A stretch of 64,000 nt of DNA from Pseudomonas oleovorans subsp. oleovorans (lineage in GTDB: Bacteria > Pseudomonadota > Gammaproteobacteria > Pseudomonadales > Pseudomonadaceae), in the NCBI RefSeq assembly GCF_002197815.1, contig NZ_NIUB01000001.1, forward strand, positions 124,001 to 188,000, in the 5' to 3' direction. The notes under the pieces are model-generated. The model was not told the origin of the DNA, searched no databases, and saw nothing but the letters and a program-made list of their open reading frames with translations. The translations under genes and the position numbers were made by a program. Below, piece after piece: positions 55,841-64,000 of this stretch. Each line of letters starts with the position of its first letter. The first letter of the stretch is position 1.

Positions 55841-56120
55841 GGCGGCTGGCCCAGGGTCTATAAAAGGCTGGCGATTTTATGCACAAACGCCAGCACAACC
55901 AAGGCCCGAACATCATGTGCAGTCGGTCACGTCCCGCCATCGCCCCCTGAACCTTGGCTGAACGACTGTGCTGCCGCCCTTGTTTAGGCGCCAGCACTGC
56001 CTATCATCCGCGCGCCTGAGGTCAGAATGCCAGTCTCTACAGTCCACCCGCTATACGAGCACTGCCTATCATCCACGCGCCTGAGGTCAGGCCTGTCATA
56101 AAACTGCAAAGGGATTTCCC
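55841..56120. other. Intergenic region with a 33-bp direct repeat
   Basis: This 280-bp gap between hslO and a PAP2 gene has no credible gene. The direct repeat at 55993-56025 and 56058-56090 is noted separately. AAAGGGA at 56108-56114 is the ribosome binding site of the downstream gene. The upstream half must hold the hslO promoter on the minus strand. Confidence 0.55.
55993..56090. repeat. 33-bp direct repeat pair
   Basis: AGCACTGCCTATCATCC... at 55993-56025 recurs at 56058-56090 with one mismatch; the repeats start 65 bp apart. It may be two copies of a promoter/operator element of the downstream PAP2 gene or a small duplication. Confidence 0.75.
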
Positions 56121-56915
56121 ATGTCGAGCACGTTCATCAATCGTCACTGGCAACCACGCGCCATGCTGGTCTGCCATGTCGTGGCCGTCGTGCTGCTCGT
56201 CAGTTGGCTGTGGCAGCCCACGCGCGAGCTTTGGAATGTCTTCGATGTGTGGCTGTTCAAACTGCTCAACGACCCGGTCCATGCCGGCGGCCTGTGGGCC
56301 CATATCTGGGCCATCGGCAGCATGCGCCCGGTCGATGCTGGTGTCGGCGTGGTGATGCTGGCGGTCATGCTCAAGGCCGATCTGGTATTCACCGGGCCGC
56401 AGGTACGCCGGGCGCTGTTCGCTTTTCTGGTCGCCCTGATCGTGATGCTGCTGATGCGCGTGCTGTTCGCCGACCTGGTCGAATACATGGGCTGGCAGCA
56501 CGCCAGCCCTTCTCTGGTAGTAGAAGGCAGCGCGCGCCTGACCGAGATGTTCCCGGCCTGGGAAGAACGCTGGGACCTGAAGGACAGCGCCCGCCGCAGC
56601 TTCCCCGGCGACCACGCCTCGGTGCTGCTGATCTGGGCTTATTTCATGAGCTTCTTTGCCCGCGGCTGGCGTCTGCTGCTGGTCTGGGCCATTACCGTGA
56701 CCGGCATCCTGCCGCGCCTGGTGGCCGGTGCTCACTGGGGGGCGGATGCCTTTGTCGGCGGCGTATTCCTCAGCCTGCTGGCCCTGGCCTGGAGCTGCTA
56801 CACCCCACTGGGTTATCACGCCAGCGAATGGCTGGAGAAGATTACCCTGCCGATCACCTCACGCCTGGCCAAACTGCCACTGCTGGGCCGCATGAGCATC
56901 GTCAGCGGACGTTGA
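56121..56915 (+). CDS. PAP2-family phosphatase (membrane)
   Basis: This 264-aa integral membrane phosphatase has 5-6 hydrophobic segments. The acid-phosphatase motifs are KDSARRSFPGDHAS (motif C1/C2 region, with the usual PSGH reading PGDH) and LPRLVAGAHWGADAFVGG (SRxxxGxHxxxD-like). It resembles LpxT-type and undecaprenyl-pyrophosphate or lipid A phosphatases, but the substrate cannot be read from the sequence. It is followed by a REPIN and convergent hslR. Confidence 0.87.
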   Translation: MSSTFINRHWQPRAMLVCHVVAVVLLVSWLWQPTRELWNVFDVWLFKLLNDPVHAGGLWAHIWAIGSMRPVDAGVGVVMLAVMLKADLVFTGPQVRRALFAFLVALIVMLLMRVLFADLVEYMGWQHASPSLVVEGSARLTEMFPAWEERWDLKDSARRSFPGDHASVLLIWAYFMSFFARGWRLLLVWAITVTGILPRLVAGAHWGADAFVGGVFLSLLALAWSCYTPLGYHASEWLEKITLPITSRLAKLPLLGRMSIVSGR

Positions 56916-56924
56916 ACGAGAAAG

Positions 56925-56990
56925 TGGGAGCGAGCTCTGCTCGCGAAGCTTTACCGTCGTTCGCATTCGCGAGCAGAGCTCGCTCCAACA
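56925..56990. repeat. REP palindrome (REPIN), copy 3
   Basis: Same inverted REP pair, with GTGGGAG instead of GTAGGAG on the left and CTCCAAC instead of CTCCTAC on the right. The compensating changes preserve the hairpin ends only partly. It lies between convergent genes. Confidence 0.88.
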
Positions 56991-56999
56991 GGCTTGCGC

Positions 57000-57428
57000 C
57001 TAATCCTCATCCGCCCAGGGGTGGCGCAGACCACCTTCCTGCTGTTCGTTGAACTGATGGATCTGCCGGCGCTGCTTCTTGCTCGGCCGACCATCGGTCT
57101 GCATACCCACCGCGCCAGCCTTGCGCATCGCCGCAGCCTGCTCGCGGCGCGCGATACTTTCTTCCGTCTCGCGGTACAGCAGTTGGGCCTCGGGCGCGCC
57201 GCGACGGACGCTGGATAGCGCCAGCACGACCACGGTGCGTTCATCGAAACCGGTGCGCAGCACGTATTCGTCGCCGATCTTCGGTTCCTTGCCCGGCTTG
57301 CAGCGCTCGCCACGATGATGGACCTTGCCACCTTCTATAGCGGCCTTGCACAGGGCGCGCGTCTTGAAGAAGCGTGCCGCCCACAGCCATTTGTCCAGGC
57401 GGATCTTGTCGTCGTCTTTTTCGCTCAT
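57000..57428 (-). CDS. hslR: Hsp15, ribosome-associated heat shock protein (S4 domain)
   Basis: This 142-aa S4-type RNA-binding protein binds stalled 50S subunits carrying peptidyl-tRNA in E. coli. The S4 domain runs from IRLDKWLWAARFFKTRALCK to about residue 70; a basic tail follows (RPSKKQRRQIHQFNEQQ). ATG 57428 (MSEKDDDK) is the family start. It is divergent from rimB, and the two share the short intergenic region. Confidence 0.93.
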   Translation of the reverse strand: MSEKDDDKIRLDKWLWAARFFKTRALCKAAIEGGKVHHRGERCKPGKEPKIGDEYVLRTGFDERTVVVLALSSVRRGAPEAQLLYRETEESIARREQAAAMRKAGAVGMQTDGRPSKKQRRQIHQFNEQQEGGLRHPWADED

Positions 57429-57541
57429 CTCACTCTCTGAAGGGTTCTGGTATTCGCACGCACGGCAGATGCAGTTGTCACACGACGCAACTAGAATGCG
57501 CGAAATCATAGGCTTTGTCGGCCGCAGGGGACACTCTCACC

Positions 57542-58012
57542 TTGAAGACTTTCGACCAGCTCAGCGTGATCGGCCTACGTGAGTGGATCAATCTGCCAGA
57601 GCTCGGCATCATCGGCCTGCGTGCCAAGATCGACACCGGCGCCAGCACCTCGAGCCTGCACGCCAGCGACATCCAGCCGTTCCAGAAGGACGGCGAGGAC
57701 TGGGTGCGTTTCACCGCCTACCTCGGCACTCAGGTGCAGCGCCGCCACCGTTGCGAGGCGCCACTGGTCTCGGTCAAGCGCATCAAGAGCTCCAACGGCC
57801 AGGCACAGAGCCGCTACGTGATCCGCACGCACCTGGCCCTCGGTGATCTGCTGTGGCCGGTGGAATTCACCCTGGCCTGCCGCAAGACCATGCGTTATCG
57901 CGTACTACTTGGCTCCAAGGCGCTGATCACCGGCCAACTACTAGTCAATCCGGCACTCAGCTATGTGCAGGACAAACCCTCACTTTCCTCTGCCCTTCCA
58001 GGTGCCCAATGA
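57542..58012 (+). CDS. rimB: RimB, retropepsin-like ATP-dependent zinc protease family
   Basis: This small aspartyl-protease-like protein (PF05618-type) of 156 aa has the catalytic motif [14 protein letters not shown] (DTGAS). In P. fluorescens RimB acts with RimK in control of glutamate tails on ribosomal protein S6. The start is probably TTG 57542 ([11 protein letters not shown]), behind AGGGGA; another TTG at 57515 is possible, and no ATG exists in frame. The stop overlaps the rimK start as ATGA. Confidence 0.87.
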   Translation: MKTFDQLSVIGLREWINLPELGIIGLRAKIDTGASTSSLHASDIQPFQKDGEDWVRFTAYLGTQVQRRHRCEAPLVSVKRIKSSNGQAQSRYVIRTHLALGDLLWPVEFTLACRKTMRYRVLLGSKALITGQLLVNPALSYVQDKPSLSSALPGAQ

Positions 58013-58914
58013 AGATCGCCGTGCTGTCGCGCAACCCGCGCCTGTATTCCACCCGCCGTCTGGTGGAGGCCGGCCAGCAGCGGGGCCATGAAATGGTGGT
58101 GATCGATACCCTGCGCGCCTACATGAACATCGCCAGCCACAAACCGCAGATCCACTATCGTGGCCAGGCGCTTGAGGGCTTCGATGCCGTGATCCCGCGT
58201 ATCGGGGCTTCGGTGACTTTTTATGGCTGCGCGGTGTTGCGCCAGTTCGAGATGATGGGCGTCTACCCGCTCAACGAGTCGGTGGCCATCAGCCGCTCGC
58301 GCGACAAGCTGCGCGCTTTGCAACTGTTGTCGCGCAAGGGCATCGGCCTGCCGGTGACCGGCTTCGCCCACTCCCCCGACGACATTCCCGACCTGATCCA
58401 GATGGTGGGTGGCGCGCCGCTGGTGATCAAGGTGCTGGAAGGTACCCAGGGCATGGGCGTGGTGCTGGCCGAAACGCACAAGGCGGCCGAGTCGGTGATC
58501 GAGGCCTTCCTCGGCCTCAAGCAGGACATCATGGTCCAGGAATACATCCACGAGGCCGGTGGCGCCGACATTCGCTGCTTCGTGGTCGGCGACAAGGTGA
58601 TCGCAGCCATGAAGCGCCAGGCCAAGGCCGGCGAGTTCCGCTCCAACCTGCATCGCGGCGGCAGCGCCAGCCTGATTAAGATCACCCCGGAAGAGCGCAT
58701 GACCGCTGTCCGTGCTGCCCGCGTGATGGGCCTGAACGTCGCCGGGGTGGACATCTTGCGCTCCAACCATGGCCCGCTGGTGATGGAAGTGAACTCCTCG
58801 CCCGGCCTGGAAGGCATCGAGACCACCACCGGCAAGGACGTCGCCGGGATGATCATCCAGTACCTGGAAAAGAACGCCGAGCACGGCCAGACCCGCACCA
58901 AGGGACGCGGATGA
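58009..58914 (+). CDS. rimK: RimK, alpha-L-glutamate ligase for ribosomal protein S6
   Basis: This 301-aa ATP-grasp ligase adds glutamates to the C terminus of S6. The start is ATG 58009 ([20 protein letters not shown]) because the family begins there. Diagnostic parts are [19 protein letters not shown], the ATP-grasp loop [10 protein letters not shown] and the metal-binding [14 protein letters not shown]. It is translationally coupled to rimB. In P. fluorescens its activity is influenced by cyclic di-GMP through the rimABK operon; the equivalent of rimA is not in this operon. Confidence 0.95.
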   Translation: MKIAVLSRNPRLYSTRRLVEAGQQRGHEMVVIDTLRAYMNIASHKPQIHYRGQALEGFDAVIPRIGASVTFYGCAVLRQFEMMGVYPLNESVAISRSRDKLRALQLLSRKGIGLPVTGFAHSPDDIPDLIQMVGGAPLVIKVLEGTQGMGVVLAETHKAAESVIEAFLGLKQDIMVQEYIHEAGGADIRCFVVGDKVIAAMKRQAKAGEFRSNLHRGGSASLIKITPEERMTAVRAARVMGLNVAGVDILRSNHGPLVMEVNSSPGLEGIETTTGKDVAGMIIQYLEKNAEHGQTRTKGRG

Positions 58915-58937
58915 GCGCGCCCTGCTGCTGAAAACAC

Positions 58938-60195
58938 TCAGCGCTGCCGCGCCTGCAGCCAGGTGAGAAACGCCCTCTCGCTCATCGACTGGCCAAACAG
59001 GTAACCCTGGCCGAGGGTGCAGTGCTGCTCGCGCAGGAACGCCAACTGGCTGTCGTGCTCGATGCCTTCGGCCACGCACTCCAGCTCCAGGTTGCGCGCG
59101 ATCATCAGGATGGTCTGCACCAGCATGCGCCCGCTCGCAGCGCCATCCAGATCGGCGACGAAGCTGCGGTCGATCTTCAGACGATCCAGCGGCAGGCGCT
59201 TGAGGTAGGTCAGCGACGAGTAGCCGGCACCAAAATCGTCGATGGCGAAGCGCACGCCCTGTGCCTTGAGCTGTTGCATGTTGCCGATGGCATGCCCGCT
59301 GCGTCCGTCACGCTGGGCATTACGCAGCGCCTGCAACGCCGGCTGGGTACGCTCATCTCCGAGCAGGAAACGACAATTGCGCCCCAGCGCCTCCTCGGCG
59401 CTGTACCCGGTGATCTGGCTGAAGGCGGCGTTGCAGTAGACCAGCGGCAGATCGGCCTGGCGCGCGCCGGCAATGGTCATGCCCAGGGGGCTGGCCTCCA
59501 TCGCCAGGTTGGCCCGGGCCAGTTGCTGCTGCATCTGCGCGCTGCGCGCCAGCGCCTGACGCAGATCGCCCAGCGCACGCCCGACCAGCAGAGTCGCCAG
59601 CATCAGCAGCACGACCGTGAAGTCCAACTGGTTGCGCTGCACATCCAGCTCGCCAAAGCCCGGACTGTCGCGCCACAGCGCCAGCGGCAGCGTGACGGCG
59701 CACACCAGCAGCACGCCGTACAACGCCCCGGCAAAGGCGTGGTGCAGCGCCAGAACCAACATGCTCAGGCCCAGCAGGAGCAGGACGAGCTGCGTCGGCA
59801 GACGGGCACTGAGCAGCATCAGCAGGACAAATGCGTCCGTCGCTAACAGCCAGCCGCCTGGCGAGCGACTGATGCTCAGGCTCGCGGAGCCAGCCACGCG
59901 CATGCAGCAACGGCGTACAGAGCGCCAGCCAGGGTGCCGTCAGGGCAGCATATTGGTGGTGTTGCTCAACCAGATCGCCAGACCGCCCTGCGTCCACTGC
60001 CCTGAAACCCCGTCAGGCAAAGAGTGCCCTGCAAGCCGAACGCTACCAAGGCACTCGGCAGCAACACCGCGAAGGCCAAGAACCGCAGCAGTTCAGGCCA
60101 GGATCGAAAGGCTGGCGCCGTAACAGCCACCAGCCCAGGGCAACGGCTGCGGTTTCCGGCAGGGCATAGAGCGGCGCCCGAATGCCTGACAGCAT
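58938..60195 (-). pseudogene. Decayed MASE/PAS/EAL signalling gene
   Basis: The largest open part (59903 to 58938, 321 codons) has an N-terminal multi-span membrane region, a linker, a PAS domain (MEASPLGMTIAGAR, VYCNAAFSQITGYSAEEALGRN) and then, without any GGDEF, only the C-terminal half of an EAL domain (VRFAIDDFGAGYSSLTYLKR, AEGIEHDSQ, GYLFGQSMSE). The EAL motif and the first metal-binding residues are missing, an internal deletion. Upstream, 59904-60195 continues membrane-domain-like sequence broken by at least two frameshifts and stops (ALPETAAVALGWWLLRR, then PELLRFLAFAVLLPSALVA). It should therefore be inactive. It is convergent with rimK. Confidence 0.8.
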
Positions 60196-60231
60196 ATCGC
60201 CAGCACTCGAGCGCGGTAATTGAACGTTCGG

Positions 60232-61548
60232 CTATACCGCGTCGCGCGGCAAGAGCAGGCCAAGCGGCAAACGCACCCGCGCCTCCAGGCCGCCACCACT
60301 GCGATTGCGCAACTCGACGCTGCCGCCATGCAGCGCCGCGATACGCTTGACGATGGCCAAACCGAGGCCGGTGCCGCGCCCACCACGCGCCCTGTCGCCG
60401 CGAATGAAGGGGTTGAAGATGCTGTCGAGCTCGGCCGGATCGATACCATTGCCGCGGTCCAGCACGCTCAACACCACATAGGGCGCGCTGTGATCACCTG
60501 CCAGGCTGGCTACCACCTCGACGGCATCGCCACCACCGTGATTGAGGGCGTTCTCCACCAGATTGGTGAGCAGCCGCTTGATCGATACCCGACGCAGCGG
60601 AAACGGTGGAATCGCTTCCAGGCACAGGCGCACACGCTCGTTGCCCTGGTTATAGGGTGCCAGGGTTTCACGCACCAGCTCGGGGAAGTCGGCTTCCTCC
60701 ACCGGCTCGCCGCGACCATCACGGATGAAGGCGAGGAACTGATCGAGAATGGCGTCCATGTCCTCGATATCGCGCACCATGTCATCGGTCAGTTCGGTGT
60801 CGTTTTCCATGAACTCCAGGGCCAGACGCAGGCGCGTCAGCGGCGTGCGCAGGTCATGCGAGACGCCAGCCAGCATCAGCTCACGCTCGCGGGCAGCCTG
60901 CTCGACATCCTCGGCCATCTGGTTGAAGGCACGATAGACCTCGGTCATCTCGCTCGGCGTATCACTCACCGGCAGCCTGACGCTGCGTCCCTGGCCAAGC
61001 TGGCGGGCAGCGAATACCAGACGCTTGAGCGGCGCATTGAGCTGACGCACGAAGATCCAGGCCGCTGCGGTGGACAGCAGGCCGATGCCGAGGAACCAGC
61101 CGAGCACGCTCCAGATCCGCTGACCGCGCAGCGGGTGCGGGTACATCGGCACCCGCACCCAGCCATCGCCGAGACTCGGCGCCCGCACCCACAGCGCTGG
61201 CGGCGTGGTCGCACGCACGCGGGTTTCGGTATCGGGGCCGAGCTCGGTCTGCATCTGCCGCTGGAAGATCTCGCTGTAGGGCCAGTGCTGCTCACTGGCC
61301 GGCACCTTGTCGCGCGGGATGCGCTTGAGCCCGGCGGCCTGGGCGATGCGGTCGCGATCCTCGGGGTTGGCCGCCCAGTAGGCGCGCAAGGTCAACGCCG
61401 CACCGTGGCTGTACTGGCGGTCGACCAGCACGTCCTCGTTCATCATCAGGTACACCAGAGTCAGCGCCTTGGAGAACAGTACGACCACGAGCACCAGCCA
61501 GAGGGTGCGGGCGAAGAAGCTTTGCGGGAACCAGTAGGGGGCTTTCAT
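60232..61548 (-). CDS. amgS: AmgS/EnvZ-type sensor histidine kinase
   Basis: This inner-membrane sensor kinase of 438 aa partners the response regulator encoded just upstream. It has a transmembrane helix (about residues 12-30), a periplasmic domain of about 120 residues, a second helix (WSVLGWFLGIGLLSTAAAWIFV), HAMP, the H-box GVSHDLRTPLTRLRLALE, N-box LVENALNHGG and G boxes (DRGNGI, GRGTGLGLAIV). Its place before tex matches PA5199 (AmgS) of P. aeruginosa, which responds to envelope stress by aminoglycosides. A REP element separates it from amgR. Confidence 0.92.
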   Translation of the reverse strand: MKAPYWFPQSFFARTLWLVLVVVLFSKALTLVYLMMNEDVLVDRQYSHGAALTLRAYWAANPEDRDRIAQAAGLKRIPRDKVPASEQHWPYSEIFQRQMQTELGPDTETRVRATTPPALWVRAPSLGDGWVRVPMYPHPLRGQRIWSVLGWFLGIGLLSTAAAWIFVRQLNAPLKRLVFAARQLGQGRSVRLPVSDTPSEMTEVYRAFNQMAEDVEQAARERELMLAGVSHDLRTPLTRLRLALEFMENDTELTDDMVRDIEDMDAILDQFLAFIRDGRGEPVEEADFPELVRETLAPYNQGNERVRLCLEAIPPFPLRRVSIKRLLTNLVENALNHGGGDAVEVVASLAGDHSAPYVVLSVLDRGNGIDPAELDSIFNPFIRGDRARGGRGTGLGLAIVKRIAALHGGSVELRNRSGGGLEARVRLPLGLLLPRDAV

Positions 61549-61560
61549 CAATACACAACC

Positions 61561-61621
61561 GTAGGAGCGAGCACAGCTCGCGATTCGAAACAACGTTTTC
61601 GCGAGCAACGCCCGCTCCTAC
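61561..61621. repeat. REP palindrome, diverged copy 4
   Basis: GTAGGAGCGAGCACAGCTCG and a complementary arm with GGGCGTTG in place of AGCTCTG form a weaker REPIN between amgR and amgS, inside what is probably an operon. A REP in this place can lower amgS expression relative to amgR or stabilise the upstream mRNA. Confidence 0.8.
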
Positions 61622-61624
61622 ATG

Positions 61625-62362
61625 TCACTTGTTACCGTCGGGCACGAACACGTAGCCCACACCCCAGACAGTCTGGATATAGCGCGGCTTGGACGGGTCC
61701 GGCTCGATCAGGCGACGCAGGCGGCTGATCTGCACGTCGATGGAACGCTCCAGCGCATCCCACTCGCGGCCACGGGCCAGGTTCATCAGCTTGTCGCGGG
61801 TCAGCGGCTCGCGCGCGTGCTGCACCAGCGCCTTGAGCACGGCGAATTCGCCGGTGGTGAGCATGTGCACCTCATCGCCCTTCTTCAGCTCGCGGGTGGC
61901 CAGCGACAGCTCGTACTCACCGAAGGTCACACTTTCGTCTTCGGTGCCCGGCGCGCCCGGTACCACCGGTGCCTGACGGCGCAGTACGGCCTTGATCCGC
62001 GCCAGCAGTTCGCGAGGGTTGAAGGGCTTGGCCAGGTAATCGTCGGCGCCCAGCTCCAGGCCCTGGATACGACTGGACTCATCGCCCTTGGCGGTGAGCA
62101 TGATAATCGGCATCTGGTTGCCGGCTTCACGCAAGCGGCGGCAAGCAGAGAGACCGTCTTCGCCCGGCAACATCAGGTCCAGCACCACCAGATTGAACAG
62201 TTCGCGCGCCAGCAGACGATCCATCTGCTCGACGTTTTCCACTGCGCGAACCCGGTAGCCCTGCTCATCGAAGAAGCGCTCGAGCAAGCGGCGCAGACGG
62301 GCGTCGTCATCGACGATGAGGATCTTCTCGCCTTCGGCGACAGGGGCAGCGGACTGGGTCAT
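61625..62362 (-). CDS. amgR: AmgR/OmpR-type response regulator
   Basis: This 245-aa two-domain regulator has a receiver with acidic pocket IVDDDARL, phospho-acceptor Asp in LVVLDLMLPGEDG, and Lys in YLAKPFNP, and a C-terminal OmpR/PhoB winged helix (LTTGEFAVLKALVQHAREP, RSIDVQISRLRRLIE). ATG 62362 follows AAGGAGACGCC; the upstream 15-codon extension is rejected. It precedes amgS on the minus strand and diverges from tex. Confidence 0.94.
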   Translation of the reverse strand: MTQSAAPVAEGEKILIVDDDARLRRLLERFFDEQGYRVRAVENVEQMDRLLARELFNLVVLDLMLPGEDGLSACRRLREAGNQMPIIMLTAKGDESSRIQGLELGADDYLAKPFNPRELLARIKAVLRRQAPVVPGAPGTEDESVTFGEYELSLATRELKKGDEVHMLTTGEFAVLKALVQHAREPLTRDKLMNLARGREWDALERSIDVQISRLRRLIEPDPSKPRYIQTVWGVGYVFVPDGNK

Positions 62363-62492
62363 GGCGTCTCCTTGGACAGCCGTACTGAGGACGGCAAGTG
62401 GCGGCATTATCGCTCAGGCGCATGGGTGGGCGCTCTAGCCATTGTTAGCAGATTTTTCCCCAACGGTTCGCAGCGCTCGCGAATGCGGTGTT

Positions 62493-62498
62493 TATAAT
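62493..62498 (+). promoter_or_regulatory. Candidate -10 box for tex
   Basis: TATAAT at 62493-62498 lies 67 bp upstream of the tex ATG. The matching -35 is poor (GCAGCG at 17-bp spacing), so the promoter is plausible only because of the perfect -10 and its place. Confidence 0.4.
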
Positions 62499-62564
62499 GC
62501 GCCGTTTTCGTGTCTGGCCAGCATCTTTGCGGCCGCCCTGTCGCTTCAGTGGGTAGTTTTTATA

Positions 62565-64000
62565 TGGACAGCATCAACAACCGCATCGCCGATGAACTGG
62601 GCGTGCGCCCGCAACAGGTTGCCGCCGCCGTGGCCCTGCTCGATGAAGGCTCCACCGTGCCCTTCATCGCCCGTTACCGTAAAGAAGTGACCGGCAGTCT
62701 CGATGACACCCAGTTGCGCCACCTGGAAGAGCGCCTGCGCTACCTGCGCGAGCTGGACGAGCGCCGCGTGGCGATCCTCGCCAGCATCGAGGAACAGGGC
62801 AAGCTGACGCCCGAGCTCAAGCGCGAGATCGACCTGGCCGACACCAAGACCCGTCTCGAAGACCTGTACCTGCCGTACAAGCAGAAGCGCCGCACCAAGG
62901 GCCAGATTGCCCTGGAAGCTGGCCTCGGCGAGCTGGCCGATGCGCTGTTCAACGATCCGAGCCTGACTCCGGAGCAGGAAGCCGAGCGCTTCATCGACGC
63001 CGAGAAGGGCTTCGCCGACGTCAAGGCCGTGCTCGAAGGTGCCAAGTACATTCTCATGGAGCGCTTCGCCGAAGACGCCGCGCTGCTCGACAAGCTGCGC
63101 AGCTTCCTCAAGGACAACGCCACCCTCAGCGCCCGCCTGGTGCCGGGCAAGGAAAACGAAGGCGCCAAGTTCAGCGATTACTTCGAGCATGACGAGCTGC
63201 TCAAGGGCGTGCCGTCGCACCGTGCGCTGGCGATCTTCCGCGGGCGTAACGAAGGCATTCTCAGCGCCAGCCTGAAGGTCGGCGAAGAGCTGCCCGGCGC
63301 CATGCATCCGTGCGAGTTGATGATCGGCGAGCGCTTCGGCATCAGCGCACAAGGCCGTGCCGCCGACAAGTGGCTGGCCGAGGTGGTGCGCTGGACCTGG
63401 AAGGTCAAACTGTACAACCACCTGGAAACCGACCTGCTCGGCGAGCTGCGCGAGAAGGCCGAGGACGAGGCGATTGCCGTGTTCGCCCGCAACCTGCACG
63501 ACCTGCTGCTGGCCGCCCCGGCCGGCCCGCGTGCCACCCTGGCGCTCGACCCGGGCCTGCGCACCGGCTGCAAGGTCGCCGTGGTCGATGCCACCGGCAA
63601 GGTGCTGGAAACCGCCACCGTCTACCCGCACGCGCCGCGCAACGACTGGGACGGCACCCTGGCCATCCTCGCCAAGCTCTGCGCCAAGCACGGCGTCGAC
63701 CTGATCTCCATCGGCAACGGCACCGCCAGCCGCGAGACCGACAAGCTGGCCGCCGAGCTGATCAAGAAGGTGCCGGGCTTGAAGCTGACCAAGGTAATGG
63801 TCTCCGAGGCCGGCGCCTCGGTGTACTCGGCCTCGGAGCTGGCCGCCCGCGAATTCCCCGATCTCGACGTGTCCCTGCGCGGCGCCGTATCCATCGCCCG
63901 CCGCCTGCAGGACCCGCTGGCCGAGTTGGTGAAGATCGACCCGAAATCCATCGGCGTCGGCCAGTATCAGCACGACGTGTCGCAGCTCAAGCTGGCGCGC
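62565..64000 (+). CDS. tex: Tex, S1-domain transcription accessory protein (partial at right edge)
   Basis: The first 478 codons of an expected 770-780 residue protein are present. The N-terminal Tex_N helical domain ([48 protein letters not shown]) and the YqgF-like RNase H-fold domain ([31 protein letters not shown]) are visible; the helix-hairpin-helix and S1 RNA-binding domains lie beyond the window. The protein binds nucleic acids and is needed for gene expression fidelity; in P. aeruginosa it was solved structurally. The start is ATG 62565 with a weak ribosome binding site. Confidence 0.96.

Overview
The window is a GC-rich pseudomonad chromosome segment, probably from the P. mendocina/oleovorans (Ectopseudomonas) side of the genus. 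The evidence is the gene order: gshB, the pilGHIJK-chpABC twitching/chemosensory locus, yqgEF, pyrR-pyrB-pyrC', fabY, cysQ-nudE-yrfG, fdhD-fdh, pckA-hslO, hslR/rimBK, amgRS and tex. These blocks resemble P. aeruginosa neighbourhoods, and REP palindromes of the Pseudomonas type are scattered between them. The species is an inference; the genus-level call is secure.

Positions 1-15158 are accessory. A sigma54-type aromatic regulator (cut by the window edge) diverges from a p-cresol operon, pchA-pchC-pchX-pchF (aldehyde dehydrogenase, cytochrome subunit, Tat-leader protein of unknown function, FAD subunit of 4-cresol methylhydroxylase). After a terminator comes a protocatechuate operon, pcaH-pcaG-(ZapE/AFG1-like ATPase)-pcaB-pcaC, whose leader carries a dyad matching the PcaQ operator. 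Together these convert p-cresol to 4-hydroxybenzoate and protocatechuate to the enol-lactone of 3-oxoadipate; pobA and pcaD are not in the window. Next is a small carbohydrate cluster: gnd (NAD-type, 301 aa) facing tkt-pgm-pgi, with pgi cut off at its 5' end.

Positions 15159-17756 are a 2.6-kb ISL3-family insertion element with perfect 14-bp terminal repeats. Besides the transposase it carries a BRO-N/ORF6C phage-antirepressor-like gene, translationally coupled to the transposase, behind a leader that looks like a phage C4 antisense RNA: a compact structured RNA exposing CGCCAA, and two hairpins that each present the loop TTGGCG. Flanks are two different gene remnants (pgi on the left, the 3' end of a Na+:alanine symporter on the right) and there is no target duplication, so the element marks a recombination or deletion junction. 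This phage-type switch on an IS is the most unusual item here.

From 17757 on the window is core chromosome. chpC-chpB-chpA-pilK-pilJ-pilI-pilH-pilG (minus strand) forms the type IV pilus chemosensory system; gshB, tonB, yqgE, ruvX, pyrR, pyrB and a catalytically dead pyrC' run the other way. Then come fabY, cysQ/nudE, yrfG, a LysM/BON protein, a LysR-fdhD-molybdoenzyme group, a frameshifted glycine-zipper gene, a four-gene MCE/Mla-like lipid ABC transporter, recQ, pckA, hslO, a PAP2 phosphatase, hslR diverging from rimB-rimK, a decayed MASE/PAS/EAL gene, amgS-amgR and the start of tex. No rRNA, tRNA or CRISPR array was seen.
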